40,079 nucleotides of DNA from Bryobacterales bacterium (GTDB lineage Bacteria > Acidobacteriota > Terriglobia > Bryobacterales > Bryobacteraceae): assembly GCA_020852755.1 (NCBI GenBank), contig JADZAF010000282.1, forward strand, positions 1-40,079, read 5' to 3'. The notes under the pieces are model-generated. The model did not search any database and was not told the DNA's origin. It was given only the letters and a program-made list of their open reading frames with translations. The first letter of the stretch is position 1. Every line of letters starts with the position of its first letter. The translations under genes and the position numbers were made by a program. Below are positions 7,265 through 15,603 of this stretch, in pieces.

Positions 7265-8623
7265 CTAGCGCCCCAGGAATTCCAGGTACCGGGCCACGGC
7301 CTCGATGCCGCGGTAGAAGTTCGGCAGGTGGAATTTCTCGTTGGGCGCGTGCAGATTATCGTCCGGGAGGCCGAAACCCATGAGCACGCTGGGGATGCCC
7401 AGGTGCCGGTCGAACAGGCCCACCACCGGGATCGACCCGCCCGAACGGATGTAGACCGTTTCCTTTCCGAAGCTCTCGGTCAGGGCCCGGGCGGCGGCGC
7501 GGATGAAGGGATTGCCGGGATCCACCAGGGAGGGCGCGGCCGAATGCAGTAGTTTAACCTCGGCCGCCACGCCTTTCGGGCAGACCTGCCGGACGGCGTT
7601 GCGGAACTGTTCGGCGGCTTCGGCGGGCCGCTGGTCGGCCACCAGGCGCAGGCTGATCTTGGCCACCGCGCGGGCCGGGATCACCGTCTTGGCGCCCTCT
7701 CCGGTGAAGCCGCCCCGCACTCCGTGAACCTCCAGTGTGGGACGCGCCCACACCCGCTCGAACAGGCTGAAATCGGGATCCCCGGTCAGCTCACGGGCGC
7801 CCATCTCCTTCTTTGTGTAGTGCTCGACGTCGAACGGCAGCCGGTCCCAGGCCTGGCGCTCGGCGGGAGCCGGCGGCGCCACCCGGTCGAGGAAGCCGGG
7901 GATGTGGATCCGGCCTTCGCGGTCCTTCAGCGCGCAGAGGATTTCGGCCACGGCCTGGATCGGGTTGGGCGCCGCGCCCCCATAGACTCCCGAGTGCAAA
8001 TCGTGGTCGGCGCCCTGCACGTGCAGTTCGGTGTAGACGATGCCGCGCAGGCCCACGCAAAGGGTGGGCAGCTCGGGAGCGAACATCTCGGTGTCGCAGA
8101 TCACCGCCGCGTCGGCCTGCAACTGCGGCGGTTTGGAGGATACGTAGCGCTCGATATGCTCGCCGCCGCACTCCTCCTCACCCTCCACCAGGAACTTCAC
8201 GTTGACCGGCAGCCGGCCCGTGCTCTTCATGAGCCCTTCCACGGCCTTGACAAGGATGTAGGTCTGGCCCTTGTCGTCGGACGCCCCGCGGGCGAAGATG
8301 TCGTCGCCGCGCACGTCCGGCTCGAAGGGCGGCGACTTCCACTCTTCCAGGGGATCCACGGGCTGCACGTCGTAGTGGCCGTAGAACAGGATAGTGGGTT
8401 TGCCCGGGGCGCCCAGCCACTCGCCGTACACCAACGGGTTGCCTTCGCCCTCGATCAGCTCGGCCCGGGTGAGACCGGCCTGGCGCAGTTCCGCGGCCAC
8501 GAATTCCGCCGCGCGCCGTATGTCGGGCTTGTTCTCGGGCAGGGTGCTGATGCTGGGAATGCGCAGGAACGATTTGAGTCCATCCACGAAGCTGGCGCGG
8601 TTCTGTTCGAAATAAGTGGCCAT
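7265..8623 (-). CDS. M20-family metallopeptidase (dipeptidase-like)
   Basis: The 452-residue protein starts at ATG 8623. The frame stays open upstream, but only as low-complexity Arg/Pro-rich sequence, so a longer start is unlikely. M20 zinc-dipeptidase landmarks are present in order: FYGHYDVQPV (metal His and catalytic Asp), ARGASDDKGQ (bridging Asp), VEGEEECGGEH (catalytic Glu pair), a dimerisation lid with ADHDLHSGVYGG, SGGSIPVVGLF and the C-terminal metal His in DNLHAPNE. It is closest in style to the CNDP/DapE-like dipeptidases annotated as peptidase M20 or beta-Ala-His dipeptidase. It should be cytoplasmic, as no signal is visible. It is divergent from the iorA operon, with 303 bp between starts. 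Confidence 0.92.
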   Translation of the reverse strand: MATYFEQNRASFVDGLKSFLRIPSISTLPENKPDIRRAAEFVAAELRQAGLTRAELIEGEGNPLVYGEWLGAPGKPTILFYGHYDVQPVDPLEEWKSPPFEPDVRGDDIFARGASDDKGQTYILVKAVEGLMKSTGRLPVNVKFLVEGEEECGGEHIERYVSSKPPQLQADAAVICDTEMFAPELPTLCVGLRGIVYTELHVQGADHDLHSGVYGGAAPNPIQAVAEILCALKDREGRIHIPGFLDRVAPPAPAERQAWDRLPFDVEHYTKKEMGARELTGDPDFSLFERVWARPTLEVHGVRGGFTGEGAKTVIPARAVAKISLRLVADQRPAEAAEQFRNAVRQVCPKGVAAEVKLLHSAAPSLVDPGNPFIRAAARALTESFGKETVYIRSGGSIPVVGLFDRHLGIPSVLMGFGLPDDNLHAPNEKFHLPNFYRGIEAVARYLEFLGR

Positions 8624-8926
8624 AAGCGGAGCATAACAGCAGCAGCGCTGAGAGCGGAAGCCGGGTCCGGGCCGGAGTGGGTGGCGGCGCGGGAGTGCAG
8701 ACCCGCCGCTTGACCGGGCGCGCGGCCGGGGGCCGCCCGGGCGCTGCCGGGCCGCAGCTTTGGGGAGCGGGGGACTTCCCTCGCGTTGTCCCCTGAACTG
8801 CGCTCTCGGGGTAGCGGCTCGGCCCACACCATCTCCCGTTTCCGGGGACGCGGGGCGCGCCGGCGCTTGTAGTATAAAGGACCATCAAGATAGAATTGTC
8901 TTTATTTCGGAGTGCCCGCCCCTCGC
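8624..8926 (+). promoter_or_regulatory. Divergent intergenic region with probable iorA promoter
   Basis: Most of this stretch is featureless GC-rich sequence. Near its right end, TTGTAG (8867-8872) and TAGAAT (8891-8896) with an 18-bp spacer make a reasonable sigma-70-like promoter, predicting transcription from about 8903, some 24 nt ahead of the iorA ATG. GGAG at 8909-8912 is the only Shine-Dalgarno-like element. No second convincing promoter for the M20 gene was found. Confidence 0.4.
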
Positions 8927-10531
8927 ATGAACGATTCAGGCCGGTTGTTGCTCAGCGGAAACGAAGCCATCGCGCTGGCTGCCCTGCACGGCCGGGTAGC
9001 CCTCGGAACCGGCTATCCCGGCACTCCCTCCACCGAAATCCTGGAGAGCTTCGCGGCGCTGGGGGGCAGAGCGCAGTGGGCGCCCAACGAGAAGGTCGCG
9101 CTGGAAGTCGCACTGGGCGCGGCCAACGGCGGCGCTCGAGCGCTCGCGACGATGAAGCACGTGGGTCTGAATGTGGCCGCCGACGTCCTCTTCACCATGG
9201 CCTATACCGGCGTGCCCGGCGCCCTGGTGCTGGTTTCGGCCGACGACCCCGGCATGGCCTCCAGCCAGAACGAACAGGACAACCGGCGCTACGCGGTGGC
9301 CGCCGGGGTTCCCATGCTGGAGCCTTCCGACTCCCAGGAAGCCTACGAGTTCTCTCTGCTGGCGCTGGAGATTTCCGCGCGCTGGAACCTGCCGGTGATG
9401 CTGCGTGTAACCACGCGCATCTGCCACTCCAAGACGGTGGTGCGGCCGCGGGCGGAAACCGATTGGCTGCCTCCGGTGCAGCCCTCCTTCCGAAGGGATC
9501 CGCGCACCCTGGTCATGATTCCGGCCCACGCCCGCCCGGCCCACCGCCGGCTGCGCGAAAAGCTGGCAGGTATCGAGAAGTGGAACGAAGAGCAGGGCCC
9601 CAACCGGCTCTTCGAGGGGAGCCGGGCGCTGGGTATCGTGACTTCCGGCATCGCTTTCGCACACGCCGGGGAAGCCGCGCCGGATGCCCGCTTCCTGAAG
9701 CTCGGCCTCACCTATCCGCTGCCCATCGAAGCGATCCGCGCCTTCGCGGACTCGGTCGAGCGCTGCGTTGTGGTCGAGGAAGGCGACCCTTACCTGGTGG
9801 AAGCGGCCCGCGCCGCGGGCATCGCCGTGGAGGGCAAGCCCGGCATGTACCGCTTCGGCGAGCTGACCGTCGACCGCGTGGCCCGCATCCTGAAGCGGGA
9901 CCTCTCCCCGGAACCGCCGCCGCCGCCCGCCAGGCCGCCGCAACTGTGCAACGGCTGTCCGCACCGCAGCGTGTTTCAGGCGCTGCGCAATCTGGATTGC
10001 ATCGTGTCGGGCGACATCGGCTGCTACACGCTGGGCGTGCTGCCGCCCTTCGAGGCCATGGACACGCAGACCTGCATGGGCGCGTCCATCGGCGCCGGGC
10101 TGGGCCTGCGGCACGTGCTTCCCGAGGACGAGGCGCGGCGCGTGGTGAGCGTGATCGGCGACAGCACTTTCATCCATAGCGGAATTACGGGTCTGGTGGA
10201 GATGGTATATAATCCACCGGCGGGCGGACACGTGGTTTTGATACTGGATAACGGCACCACGGCCATGACCGGGCTGCAGGAACACCCCGCCACGGGCCGC
10301 ACCCTGGACCACCAGCCCACCGGAAGAGTGAGCATCGAAGGCATCGCCCGCTCCCTGGGCATCGCGAGCGTGCAGGTGGTCGATCCCACTCTCGATCCCG
10401 CCGCCTTCCAGCGCCTGGTGGCGCAGCGGCTGGCCGCCGGGGAACTCTCCGTGATCGTGGCGCGGCGCAACTGCCTGCTGGCTGCCGGCCAGATTCGCCA
10501 ATACGAGAAATGCGATGCGCCGAAAGAATGA
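8927..10531 (+). CDS. iorA: Indolepyruvate oxidoreductase alpha subunit, lacking the ferredoxin domain
   Basis: The 534-residue thiamine-diphosphate 2-oxoacid oxidoreductase oxidatively decarboxylates aryl pyruvates to aryl-acetyl-CoA. The N-terminal pyrimidine-binding domain shows LLSGNEAIALAAL, GTGYPGTPSTEI, NEKVALEVALGAA and SADDPGMASSQNEQDNR. The C-terminal diphosphate-binding domain shows LCNGCPHRSVF, SGDIGCYTLG, GASIGAGLGL and VIGDSTFIHSG. Typical IorA is about 600 residues or more and ends with two CxxCxxCxxxC ferredoxin motifs. This one stops at RQYEKCDAPKE, just where that domain would start, and iorB begins 17 bp before its stop. ATG 8927 is preferred; an in-frame GTG at 8912 has no spaced Shine-Dalgarno. 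Part of a five-gene operon. Confidence 0.93.
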   Translation: MNDSGRLLLSGNEAIALAALHGRVALGTGYPGTPSTEILESFAALGGRAQWAPNEKVALEVALGAANGGARALATMKHVGLNVAADVLFTMAYTGVPGALVLVSADDPGMASSQNEQDNRRYAVAAGVPMLEPSDSQEAYEFSLLALEISARWNLPVMLRVTTRICHSKTVVRPRAETDWLPPVQPSFRRDPRTLVMIPAHARPAHRRLREKLAGIEKWNEEQGPNRLFEGSRALGIVTSGIAFAHAGEAAPDARFLKLGLTYPLPIEAIRAFADSVERCVVVEEGDPYLVEAARAAGIAVEGKPGMYRFGELTVDRVARILKRDLSPEPPPPPARPPQLCNGCPHRSVFQALRNLDCIVSGDIGCYTLGVLPPFEAMDTQTCMGASIGAGLGLRHVLPEDEARRVVSVIGDSTFIHSGITGLVEMVYNPPAGGHVVLILDNGTTAMTGLQEHPATGRTLDHQPTGRVSIEGIARSLGIASVQVVDPTLDPAAFQRLVAQRLAAGELSVIVARRNCLLAAGQIRQYEKCDAPKE

Positions 10532-11003
10532 AGTCACCAGCGTGGTGATTGCCGGGTTGGGCGGACAGGGCGTGCTGAAAGCCTCCGATATCCTGGCCGG
10601 GGCGGCGTTCCGCACCGGGCTGGACGTGAAGAAGAGCGAGATCCACGGCATGAGCCAGCGCGGCGGATCGGTCAGCAGCGACGTGCGCTTCGGGGCGAAG
10701 GTGCTGAGCCCCATGGTGCCCGACGGCGCGGCCGATTACCTGCTGGTGGTCTCGCCCGGCCAGGAGCCGGCCTGCCGCCACCAGCTGCGCGCAGGGGGCG
10801 TGATCATTCCGCCGGAGATCATCGACGAGCGCGCACTGCCGCACAAGCGCAGCTTCAACGTCGCCCTGCTGGGCGTGCTGAGCACCTATCTGGCAATACC
10901 CGAAAAAGAATGGCACGCGGCCATCCGCGCCCACCTGCCCGAGCACCTGCACGAGATCAACCTGCGCGCCTTCGCCATGGGGCGCGCCGCGAGGAGCCTA
11001 TGA
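10515..11003 (+). CDS. iorB: Indolepyruvate oxidoreductase beta subunit
   Basis: The 162-residue gamma-type domain of the 2-oxoacid:acceptor oxidoreductases contributes part of the CoA/active-site interface to the IorAB complex. The opening VVIAGLGGQGVLKASDILAGAA is the signature of this domain, followed by EIHGMSQRGGSVSSDVRFG. It is somewhat shorter than the roughly 190 residues usual for IorB, the missing part being C-terminal. It overlaps iorA by 17 bp, and its stop overlaps the paaK ATG (ATGA), so stoichiometric co-translation is expected. No cysteine cluster is present in this subunit either, so the whole complex as encoded lacks an obvious ferredoxin-like electron exit. Confidence 0.92.
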   Translation: MRRKNEVTSVVIAGLGGQGVLKASDILAGAAFRTGLDVKKSEIHGMSQRGGSVSSDVRFGAKVLSPMVPDGAADYLLVVSPGQEPACRHQLRAGGVIIPPEIIDERALPHKRSFNVALLGVLSTYLAIPEKEWHAAIRAHLPEHLHEINLRAFAMGRAARSL

Positions 11004-12337
11004 ACGAATTCTGGGACACCGCCCCGGGATGTTTCCATCCGGCCAGCGCGCCGGATTACCTTCCCCTGCCGCAGATGCGGGAACTGCAGCTGCGCCGCCT
11101 GCAGGCGGTGGTGCGCCGCGCCTACGATAAAGTGCAGTTGTTCCGCTCGCGCCTGGAAGAACGCGGCCTGCGGCCGGAGTGCGTTCGCTCGCTGGACGAC
11201 ATTGTCCACCTGCCCTTCACTGTCAAGACCGATCTGCGCGATACCTACCCCTTCGGCCTGTTCGCCAGTCCCATGCAGGAGATCGTGCGCCTGCACGCCT
11301 CCAGCGGCACCACCGGGAAGCCGATCGTGGTGGCCTACACCAAGGACGACGTGGAGGTCTGGACCAGCGTCATGGGCCGCACCCTGGCGGCCTGCGGCCT
11401 GCACAAGGGCGACGTCATCCAGAACGCCTACGGCTACGGGCTGTTCACCGGAGGGTTGGGCGCGCACTACGGCGCCGAGGGGCTGGGCGCCACCGTCATT
11501 CCCATCTCCGGCGGCAATACCGACCGGCAGATCATGGTGATGCGCGATTTCAAAGTGACGGCCATCTGCTGCACCCCCAGCTACTTCATTCACCTGCTGG
11601 ACCGGGCATCCGACCTGGGGGTGGATATCCGCGACCTTTCCCTCAAGATCGGCGTCTTCGGCGCCGAGCCCTGGACCGAGTCGATGCGCAGGCACATCCA
11701 GGCGGTGAGCGGCATCAAGGCCTACGACATCTACGGGCTCTCGGAGATCATCGGCCCCGGGGTGGCTTCGGAGTGCTGCTGCCAGAACGGGCTGCATGTC
11801 TTCGAGGACCATTTCTTTCCGGAGATCGTGGATCCCGCCACCGGCGAGCCGGCGCCCGAGGGCGCCGAAGGCGAGCTGGTGCTGACCGCGCTCACCAAGT
11901 ACGCCATGCCGATGATCCGCTACCGCACCCGCGACATCACCGCCCTGGAGACCGAGGCTTGCGGCTGCGGCCGGACGGTGCGGCGCATCCGACGGATCGG
12001 GCGGCGCAGCGATGACATGTTCATCATCCGCGGCATCAACGTCTTCCCGTCGCAGATCGAGACCGCCCTGCTGACCATCGAAGGCACCCTGCCGCACTAC
12101 CAGATCATTCTGACCCGCCACAAGGGGCTGGACGAGCTCGAGGTGCAGGTGGAAGTCACGCCCGAAGTTTTCAGCGACAAGGTGGGGTCCCTGGAGGATT
12201 TGAACGCGCGGCTGATGCGCGCGCTGGAACAGACCCTGGGCCTGCGGGCCATGGTCCGCCTGGTAGGGCCGCGCTCGATCCCGCGCAGCGAGGGCAAGGC
12301 CCGGCGCGTGATCGACCGGAGGAACATGCAGGACTAA
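11000..12337 (+). CDS. paaK: Phenylacetate-CoA ligase
   Basis: The 445-residue member of the adenylate-forming PaaK family converts aryl-acetate, CoA and ATP to aryl-acetyl-CoA, or runs in reverse. Seen in sequence: VKTDLRDTYPFGLF, the P-loop-like HASSGTTGKPIVV, YGLSEIIGPGVASEC, MIRYRTRDIT and the C-terminal hinge region GRRSDDMFIIRGINVFPSQIE, with a terminal catalytic-type Lys in SEGKARRV. ATG 11000 is preceded by GAGGAG (10991-10996) and overlaps the iorB stop. Next to IorAB, it either recovers free aryl acids or captures the CoA-bond energy as ATP; direction cannot be decided from sequence. It may act on indoleacetate or hydroxyphenylacetate as well as phenylacetate. Confidence 0.95.
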   Translation: MNEFWDTAPGCFHPASAPDYLPLPQMRELQLRRLQAVVRRAYDKVQLFRSRLEERGLRPECVRSLDDIVHLPFTVKTDLRDTYPFGLFASPMQEIVRLHASSGTTGKPIVVAYTKDDVEVWTSVMGRTLAACGLHKGDVIQNAYGYGLFTGGLGAHYGAEGLGATVIPISGGNTDRQIMVMRDFKVTAICCTPSYFIHLLDRASDLGVDIRDLSLKIGVFGAEPWTESMRRHIQAVSGIKAYDIYGLSEIIGPGVASECCCQNGLHVFEDHFFPEIVDPATGEPAPEGAEGELVLTALTKYAMPMIRYRTRDITALETEACGCGRTVRRIRRIGRRSDDMFIIRGINVFPSQIETALLTIEGTLPHYQIILTRHKGLDELEVQVEVTPEVFSDKVGSLEDLNARLMRALEQTLGLRAMVRLVGPRSIPRSEGKARRVIDRRNMQD

Positions 12338-12375
12338 CCGGGCCGCCCGGCTCGGGCGGCCGCCGAGGAAACGTC

Positions 12376-12816
12376 ATGAAGATCCATCAACTGTCGGTGT
12401 TCCTGGAGAATAAGCCCGGCCAGATGATCGGGCCCTGCCGTCTTTTGGCGCGCGAGGGGGTGGACATCCGCACGCTCTCGTTGGCCGATACCCAGCAGTT
12501 CGGCATCCTGCGCCTGATCGTCTCCGACTGGAAGTCCGGAGCGGCGCTGCTGCGCGAGGCCGGATATGTGGTCAACGTCGCCGAAGTGGTCGCCGTGGAG
12601 GTTCCCGACCGGCCGGGCGGCCTCTTCCAGGTCCTGGAGGTCTTCGAGAACAGCGCGGTCAACATCGAGTACATGTACGCCTTCCCCTTCGGACGCCAGG
12701 ACCGCGCCGTGCTGCTGTTCCGCTTCGACCAGCCGGATGCGGCCATCACCCTGCTCCAGGCCGCCGGCATGAACGTGGTGGAGGACGTCGAGGTCTACAA
12801 CCGCATCGAGACATGA
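12376..12816 (+). CDS. Tandem ACT-domain protein
   Basis: The 146-residue protein is built from two ACT domains: KIHQLSVFLENKPGQMIGPCRLLAREGVDIRTL-type at residues 2-70 and VAVEVPDRPGGLFQVLEVFENSAVNIEYMY-type at about 72-140. Each has the N/D-K/R-P-G turn that binds amino acids at dimer interfaces. There is no catalytic or DNA-binding domain. Small double-ACT proteins are commonly found beside paaK and iorAB and probably sense an aromatic amino acid or modulate one of these enzymes allosterically. Its stop codon overlaps the aminotransferase ATG. Confidence 0.9.
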   Translation: MKIHQLSVFLENKPGQMIGPCRLLAREGVDIRTLSLADTQQFGILRLIVSDWKSGAALLREAGYVVNVAEVVAVEVPDRPGGLFQVLEVFENSAVNIEYMYAFPFGRQDRAVLLFRFDQPDAAITLLQAAGMNVVEDVEVYNRIET

Positions 12817-13994
12817 TCGTAGCCCGCACCGTTTCCCAACACCTGGAGCGCGCTTCCTGGATCCGCCGGATGTTCGAAGAGGGCATCCGCCTGAAAGCGG
12901 AAAGGGGCGCGGAGAACGTCTTCGATTTCACCCTGGGCAACCCGGAGGTGGAGCCGCCCGAAGAGGTGCTGGCTTCGCTGCGGCGGGTGGCGCTCAACGG
13001 CCGGCCCGGCATGCACGGCTACATGCCCAACGCCGGCTTTCCGGAAGTGCGCGCGGCCATCGCGGCGCGGCTGGCCGCCTCGAGCGGCCTGCCCTTCACC
13101 GCCGAGCACGTCATCATGACGGTGGGTTCGTCCGGCGCCATCAACACGGTGCTGCGGGCCCTGCTGGATCCGGGCGACGAAGTGATCGTTCCGGTCCCCT
13201 ATTTCGCCGAGTACCCCTTCTACGTGCAGAACCACGGCGGGCGCATGGTGGAGGTGGAAACCGGGGACGATTTCTCGCTGCGGGTGGACCGCATGGAGCG
13301 CGCCGTCACGGAGCGCACCCGGGCCATCATACTGAACTCCCCCAACAACCCGGCCGGAGTCGTCTATCCGCGGGAAGCGCTGGAGGAACTGGGGGCCATG
13401 CTCGACCGGCAGGCCCGCCCCATTACGCTGATCAGCGACGAGCCCTACAAGGCGCTGCTCTACGACGGGATCCGGCAGCCCGAAGTGTCCCTGCACGTCC
13501 GGCGGGCGGTGGTGGCCCATTCCTGGTCCAAGGCGCAGGCCATCGCCGGCGAACGCATCGGCTACCTGGCCGTCTCCCCGCGGTTTCCGGAAGCCGCGGA
13601 GCTGATCAACGCCTGCACGTTCACCAACCGCATCCTGGGCTTCGTCAACGCTCCGGCCATCTGGCAATGGGTGGTGGCGGAATCGGGCGAGGCCACCGTG
13701 GACGTAGCGGCCTACCAGCGCAAGCGGGACCTGGTGTGCGAGAACCTGTCCCGCTTCGGCTACCAGGTGAACCGTCCCCAGGGCGCCTTCTACGTATTTC
13801 CCCGGACGCCCATTCCCGACGACGTGGCTTTCATCCGGCTGCTGCAGAAGGAAGGCATCCTGGCCGTGCCGGGATCGGGCTTCGGCCGGGCGGGCTATTT
13901 CCGGCTGTCGCTCACGGTTGAACGCCGGGTGATCGAGGGTTCCTTGCCGGGCTTTGAACGGGCCATGCGGGCCGCCCGCCAGGGTTTGCGCTGA
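12813..13994 (+). CDS. Class I/II PLP-dependent aminotransferase
   Basis: The 393-residue fold-type I aminotransferase shows FTLGNPEVEPP, MTVGSSGAINTVLRALLDPGDEV, VPYFAEYPFYV, NSPNNPAGVVYP (cofactor-pocket Asn), ISDEPYKALLYD (pyridine-N Asp) and the Schiff-base lysine in HSWSKAQAIAGERIGYL. Its operon context predicts an aromatic or broad-range amino acid substrate, giving the aryl-2-oxoacids that IorAB oxidises. The four steps together form amino acid to 2-oxoacid to aryl-acetyl-CoA to aryl-acetate. It overlaps the ACT gene by 4 bp and is the last gene before a convergent PilZ gene. Confidence 0.93.
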   Translation: MIVARTVSQHLERASWIRRMFEEGIRLKAERGAENVFDFTLGNPEVEPPEEVLASLRRVALNGRPGMHGYMPNAGFPEVRAAIAARLAASSGLPFTAEHVIMTVGSSGAINTVLRALLDPGDEVIVPVPYFAEYPFYVQNHGGRMVEVETGDDFSLRVDRMERAVTERTRAIILNSPNNPAGVVYPREALEELGAMLDRQARPITLISDEPYKALLYDGIRQPEVSLHVRRAVVAHSWSKAQAIAGERIGYLAVSPRFPEAAELINACTFTNRILGFVNAPAIWQWVVAESGEATVDVAAYQRKRDLVCENLSRFGYQVNRPQGAFYVFPRTPIPDDVAFIRLLQKEGILAVPGSGFGRAGYFRLSLTVERRVIEGSLPGFERAMRAARQGLR

Positions 13995-14063
13995 GAACCC
14001 GGTTCCGCCCGCGGGATGCCGTGCGGTCCGGCCGGCCGTGCGGGTCGCGGCACGGAAGAGGTG

Positions 14064-14453
14064 CTATGAGGCGGCGGAGGTTCCCCGGGGCGTCCGGCCC
14101 GCCGCCTTCCTGACTCCGCGCTCCATCAACTGGCGCAGGTCCAGCAGGTGCTGCGGGCGAAAGCGGCTGCGGGACCAGCGGCATCCCGGCCCGAACTCGA
14201 TCCCCAGGAAGTAGCCGATCTCACGGTAGACGCAGTACCGCACGGTGCCCTGGAACTTGCTCCGGGGATGATGGATCCGTACCGCCGATTTCAAAGGCAC
14301 CGGCCCGTCCAACTGGAGGCAGGCTCCGGAGAGTGAGATGTCCTCCAGAATCGCCGTGGCCTTGCGTGAGCGGCCGGCTTGATCCCTCCAGAAGATCTCA
14401 ACCAGGTCCGCGCACATCAGGCGGGGTTCGAGGCGCCGTTCGGCCATATGCAC
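14064..14453 (-). CDS. PilZ-domain protein (probable c-di-GMP receptor)
   Basis: The 129-residue protein is essentially one PilZ domain. The c-di-GMP motifs are intact: RRLEPR at residues 6-11 (RxxxR, R7 and R11) and DISLSG at 38-43 (D/NxSxxG). The beta-barrel continues with KSAVRIHHP and IGYFLGIEFG, and the last 30 residues are a basic, low-complexity tail. Such proteins couple the second messenger to motility, secretion or polysaccharide export through a partner. No partner is encoded nearby, so its output is unknown. Alternative start at the third residue (ATG). Confidence 0.85.
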   Translation of the reverse strand: MHMAERRLEPRLMCADLVEIFWRDQAGRSRKATAILEDISLSGACLQLDGPVPLKSAVRIHHPRSKFQGTVRYCVYREIGYFLGIEFGPGCRWSRSRFRPQHLLDLRQLMERGVRKAAGRTPRGTSAAS

Positions 14454-14923
14454 CTGGGATCGGCCGACCGCCGGGGAAGCTTTAGGGTTCAGGCGGAGCG
14501 GCCGCCGGTGTGTCCGGGGCCCGGCGTGTGCTGTATTCCCATTCAGGCGGTTGGAAGCGCGGGAGGCTCACCGGAACCTCTCCTTACCCGGTCGCGGTCT
14601 CCCGCCTCGTGGACGCGGCTCCGCCGGAGGCCTTGCTGTGGGAGGGTTCCAGGGAGGCAGCTCCGCCCAAGGACGGGGGATCACTACAACCCCGGGCAAA
14701 GCGTTGTAGACATTCTCAACACTACTGTTGAAAATCCCTCCCGATGAGTTAAGTGATTCAAATACAACGCAGTTATCTGCGGCAGAGGCAGCTCCTGGCG
14801 AAAGGGGTGTTGGGATATCCATCAGTAGGGGCCAAGCCCGGTCAGGCGTATCTCCTTTTATTTGAGAGGCTTCCGATTTCGGACCCGGAGGTGCAATATT
14901 AACGGCGAAAGGAATGAGACTCA
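14454..14923 (+). promoter_or_regulatory. 470-bp upstream region of the GcvH-like/NrfD operon with inverted repeats
   Basis: No convincing gene is present. Between 14684 and 14731 lie two dyads: CTACAAC (14684-14690) with GTTGTAG (14703-14709), and TCAACA-N4-TGTTGA (14716-14731), both built on a GTTG/CAAC core. The stretch 14690-14900 is more AT-rich than its surroundings. Position about 190-240 bp upstream of the first gene fits an enhancer for a sigma-54 activator such as the NtrC-type regulator encoded at the end of the operon. This is inference from symmetry and distance. Confidence 0.4.
14881..14894 (+). promoter_or_regulatory. Weak -24/-12 (sigma-54) promoter candidate
   Basis: GG at 14881-14882 and GC at 14893-14894 have the exact 10-bp spacing of sigma-54 promoters, and the -12 box reads GTGCA. 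However, the -24 box lacks the usual TGGCAC flank. It would start transcription close to 14906, just before the AAAGGA ribosome-binding site at 14908-14913. Reported only because the operon ends in a sigma-54 activator. Confidence 0.2.
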
Positions 14924-15592
14924 ATGACCGTAATCCTGGTGTTACTGACCTTCGTCGCCTTCGCCGTGCTGGACTACTTCCTTAGCCGCAAGGCGGTCGC
15001 GCAGCCAGTCGCCGTGGCAAAGAAAGCCCCCGGAATCCTCCAACCCGCTTATGTAGAAGGTTTTCTGGTGCCCGAGGAACTCAGGTACCACCCCGGCCAT
15101 ACCTGGCTTCTGCAGGAACGCCGCCACCTGATGCGGGTGGGCGTGGACGAATTCGGCGCCGCGCTGGCCGGCGCGGTCGAGAAGATCGAACTGCCCAAAC
15201 CCGGCCAGTGGATCCGTCAGGGACAGAAGGCCTGGTCGGTCTTTCGCAACGGCGAAAAGGCCGAGATGGTTTCGCCGATCGAGGGCGAAGTCGTGGAGAT
15301 CAACCCGGAGGTCCTGAGCGACCCGTCCTTGCTCCGCCGCGACCCCTACGGACACGGCTGGCTGATGACCGTACATGTCCCTGATGAGGAGAGCACCGCC
15401 CGCAACCTGATCCCTAAGTCGCTGGTGTCCAGTTGGATGAGCGACGCCATCCAGCGCCTCTACGCCTGGCAGCCGCAACTGGCGGGTGCGGCCGCAGCCG
15501 ATGGCGGTACCCCGGTGGAAGACCTCTGCGCAGGCCTGCCCGGCGCCAAGTGGCGCGAGGTGACTGCCGAATTTTTCCTCACCGGGGTCTAG
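14924..15592 (+). CDS. Membrane-anchored GcvH-like lipoyl-domain protein
   Basis: The 222-residue protein begins with an N-terminal hydrophobic helix (residues 2-20) followed by SRK, predicting an anchor with the domain on the cytoplasmic side. Residues about 45-165 match the glycine-cleavage H-protein fold: YHPGHTWLL, MRVGVDEFGAALAGAVEKIEL, then GEKAEMVSPIEGEVVEIN with Lys112 at the position lipoylated in GcvH (VKA motif), and PYGHGWLMTV. The C-terminal 60 residues are unassigned. No gcvT or gcvP is nearby, so a glycine-cleavage role is unlikely. Adjacent FeS and NrfD genes suggest that a dithiol/disulfide on the lipoyl arm exchanges electrons with a membrane redox complex. AAAGGA lies 10 bp before the ATG. 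Confidence 0.82.
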   Translation: MTVILVLLTFVAFAVLDYFLSRKAVAQPVAVAKKAPGILQPAYVEGFLVPEELRYHPGHTWLLQERRHLMRVGVDEFGAALAGAVEKIELPKPGQWIRQGQKAWSVFRNGEKAEMVSPIEGEVVEINPEVLSDPSLLRRDPYGHGWLMTVHVPDEESTARNLIPKSLVSSWMSDAIQRLYAWQPQLAGAAAADGGTPVEDLCAGLPGAKWREVTAEFFLTGV

Positions 15593-15603
15593 AGCCTCTC
15601 GTA

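Noticed and set aside
8627..8827. N-terminal extension of the M20 peptidase to 8827
   Set aside because: The extra 68 residues are Arg/Pro-rich with no family counterpart; ATG 8623 gives the normal M20 N-terminus.
8936..10714. 592-codon minus-strand frame opposite iorA and iorB
   Set aside because: The plus strand encodes convincing IorA and IorB; the antisense translation has no recognisable motif.
14019..14055. CCGTGC/GCACGG inverted repeat between the aminotransferase and PilZ genes as a terminator
   Set aside because: Short arms, long loop and no T-run; chance symmetry is likely in such GC-rich sequence.
14568..14924. 118-codon minus-strand frame in the region before the GcvH-like gene
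   Set aside because: Pro/Arg-rich, no motif, and it covers the inverted repeats and ribosome-binding site of the real gene.
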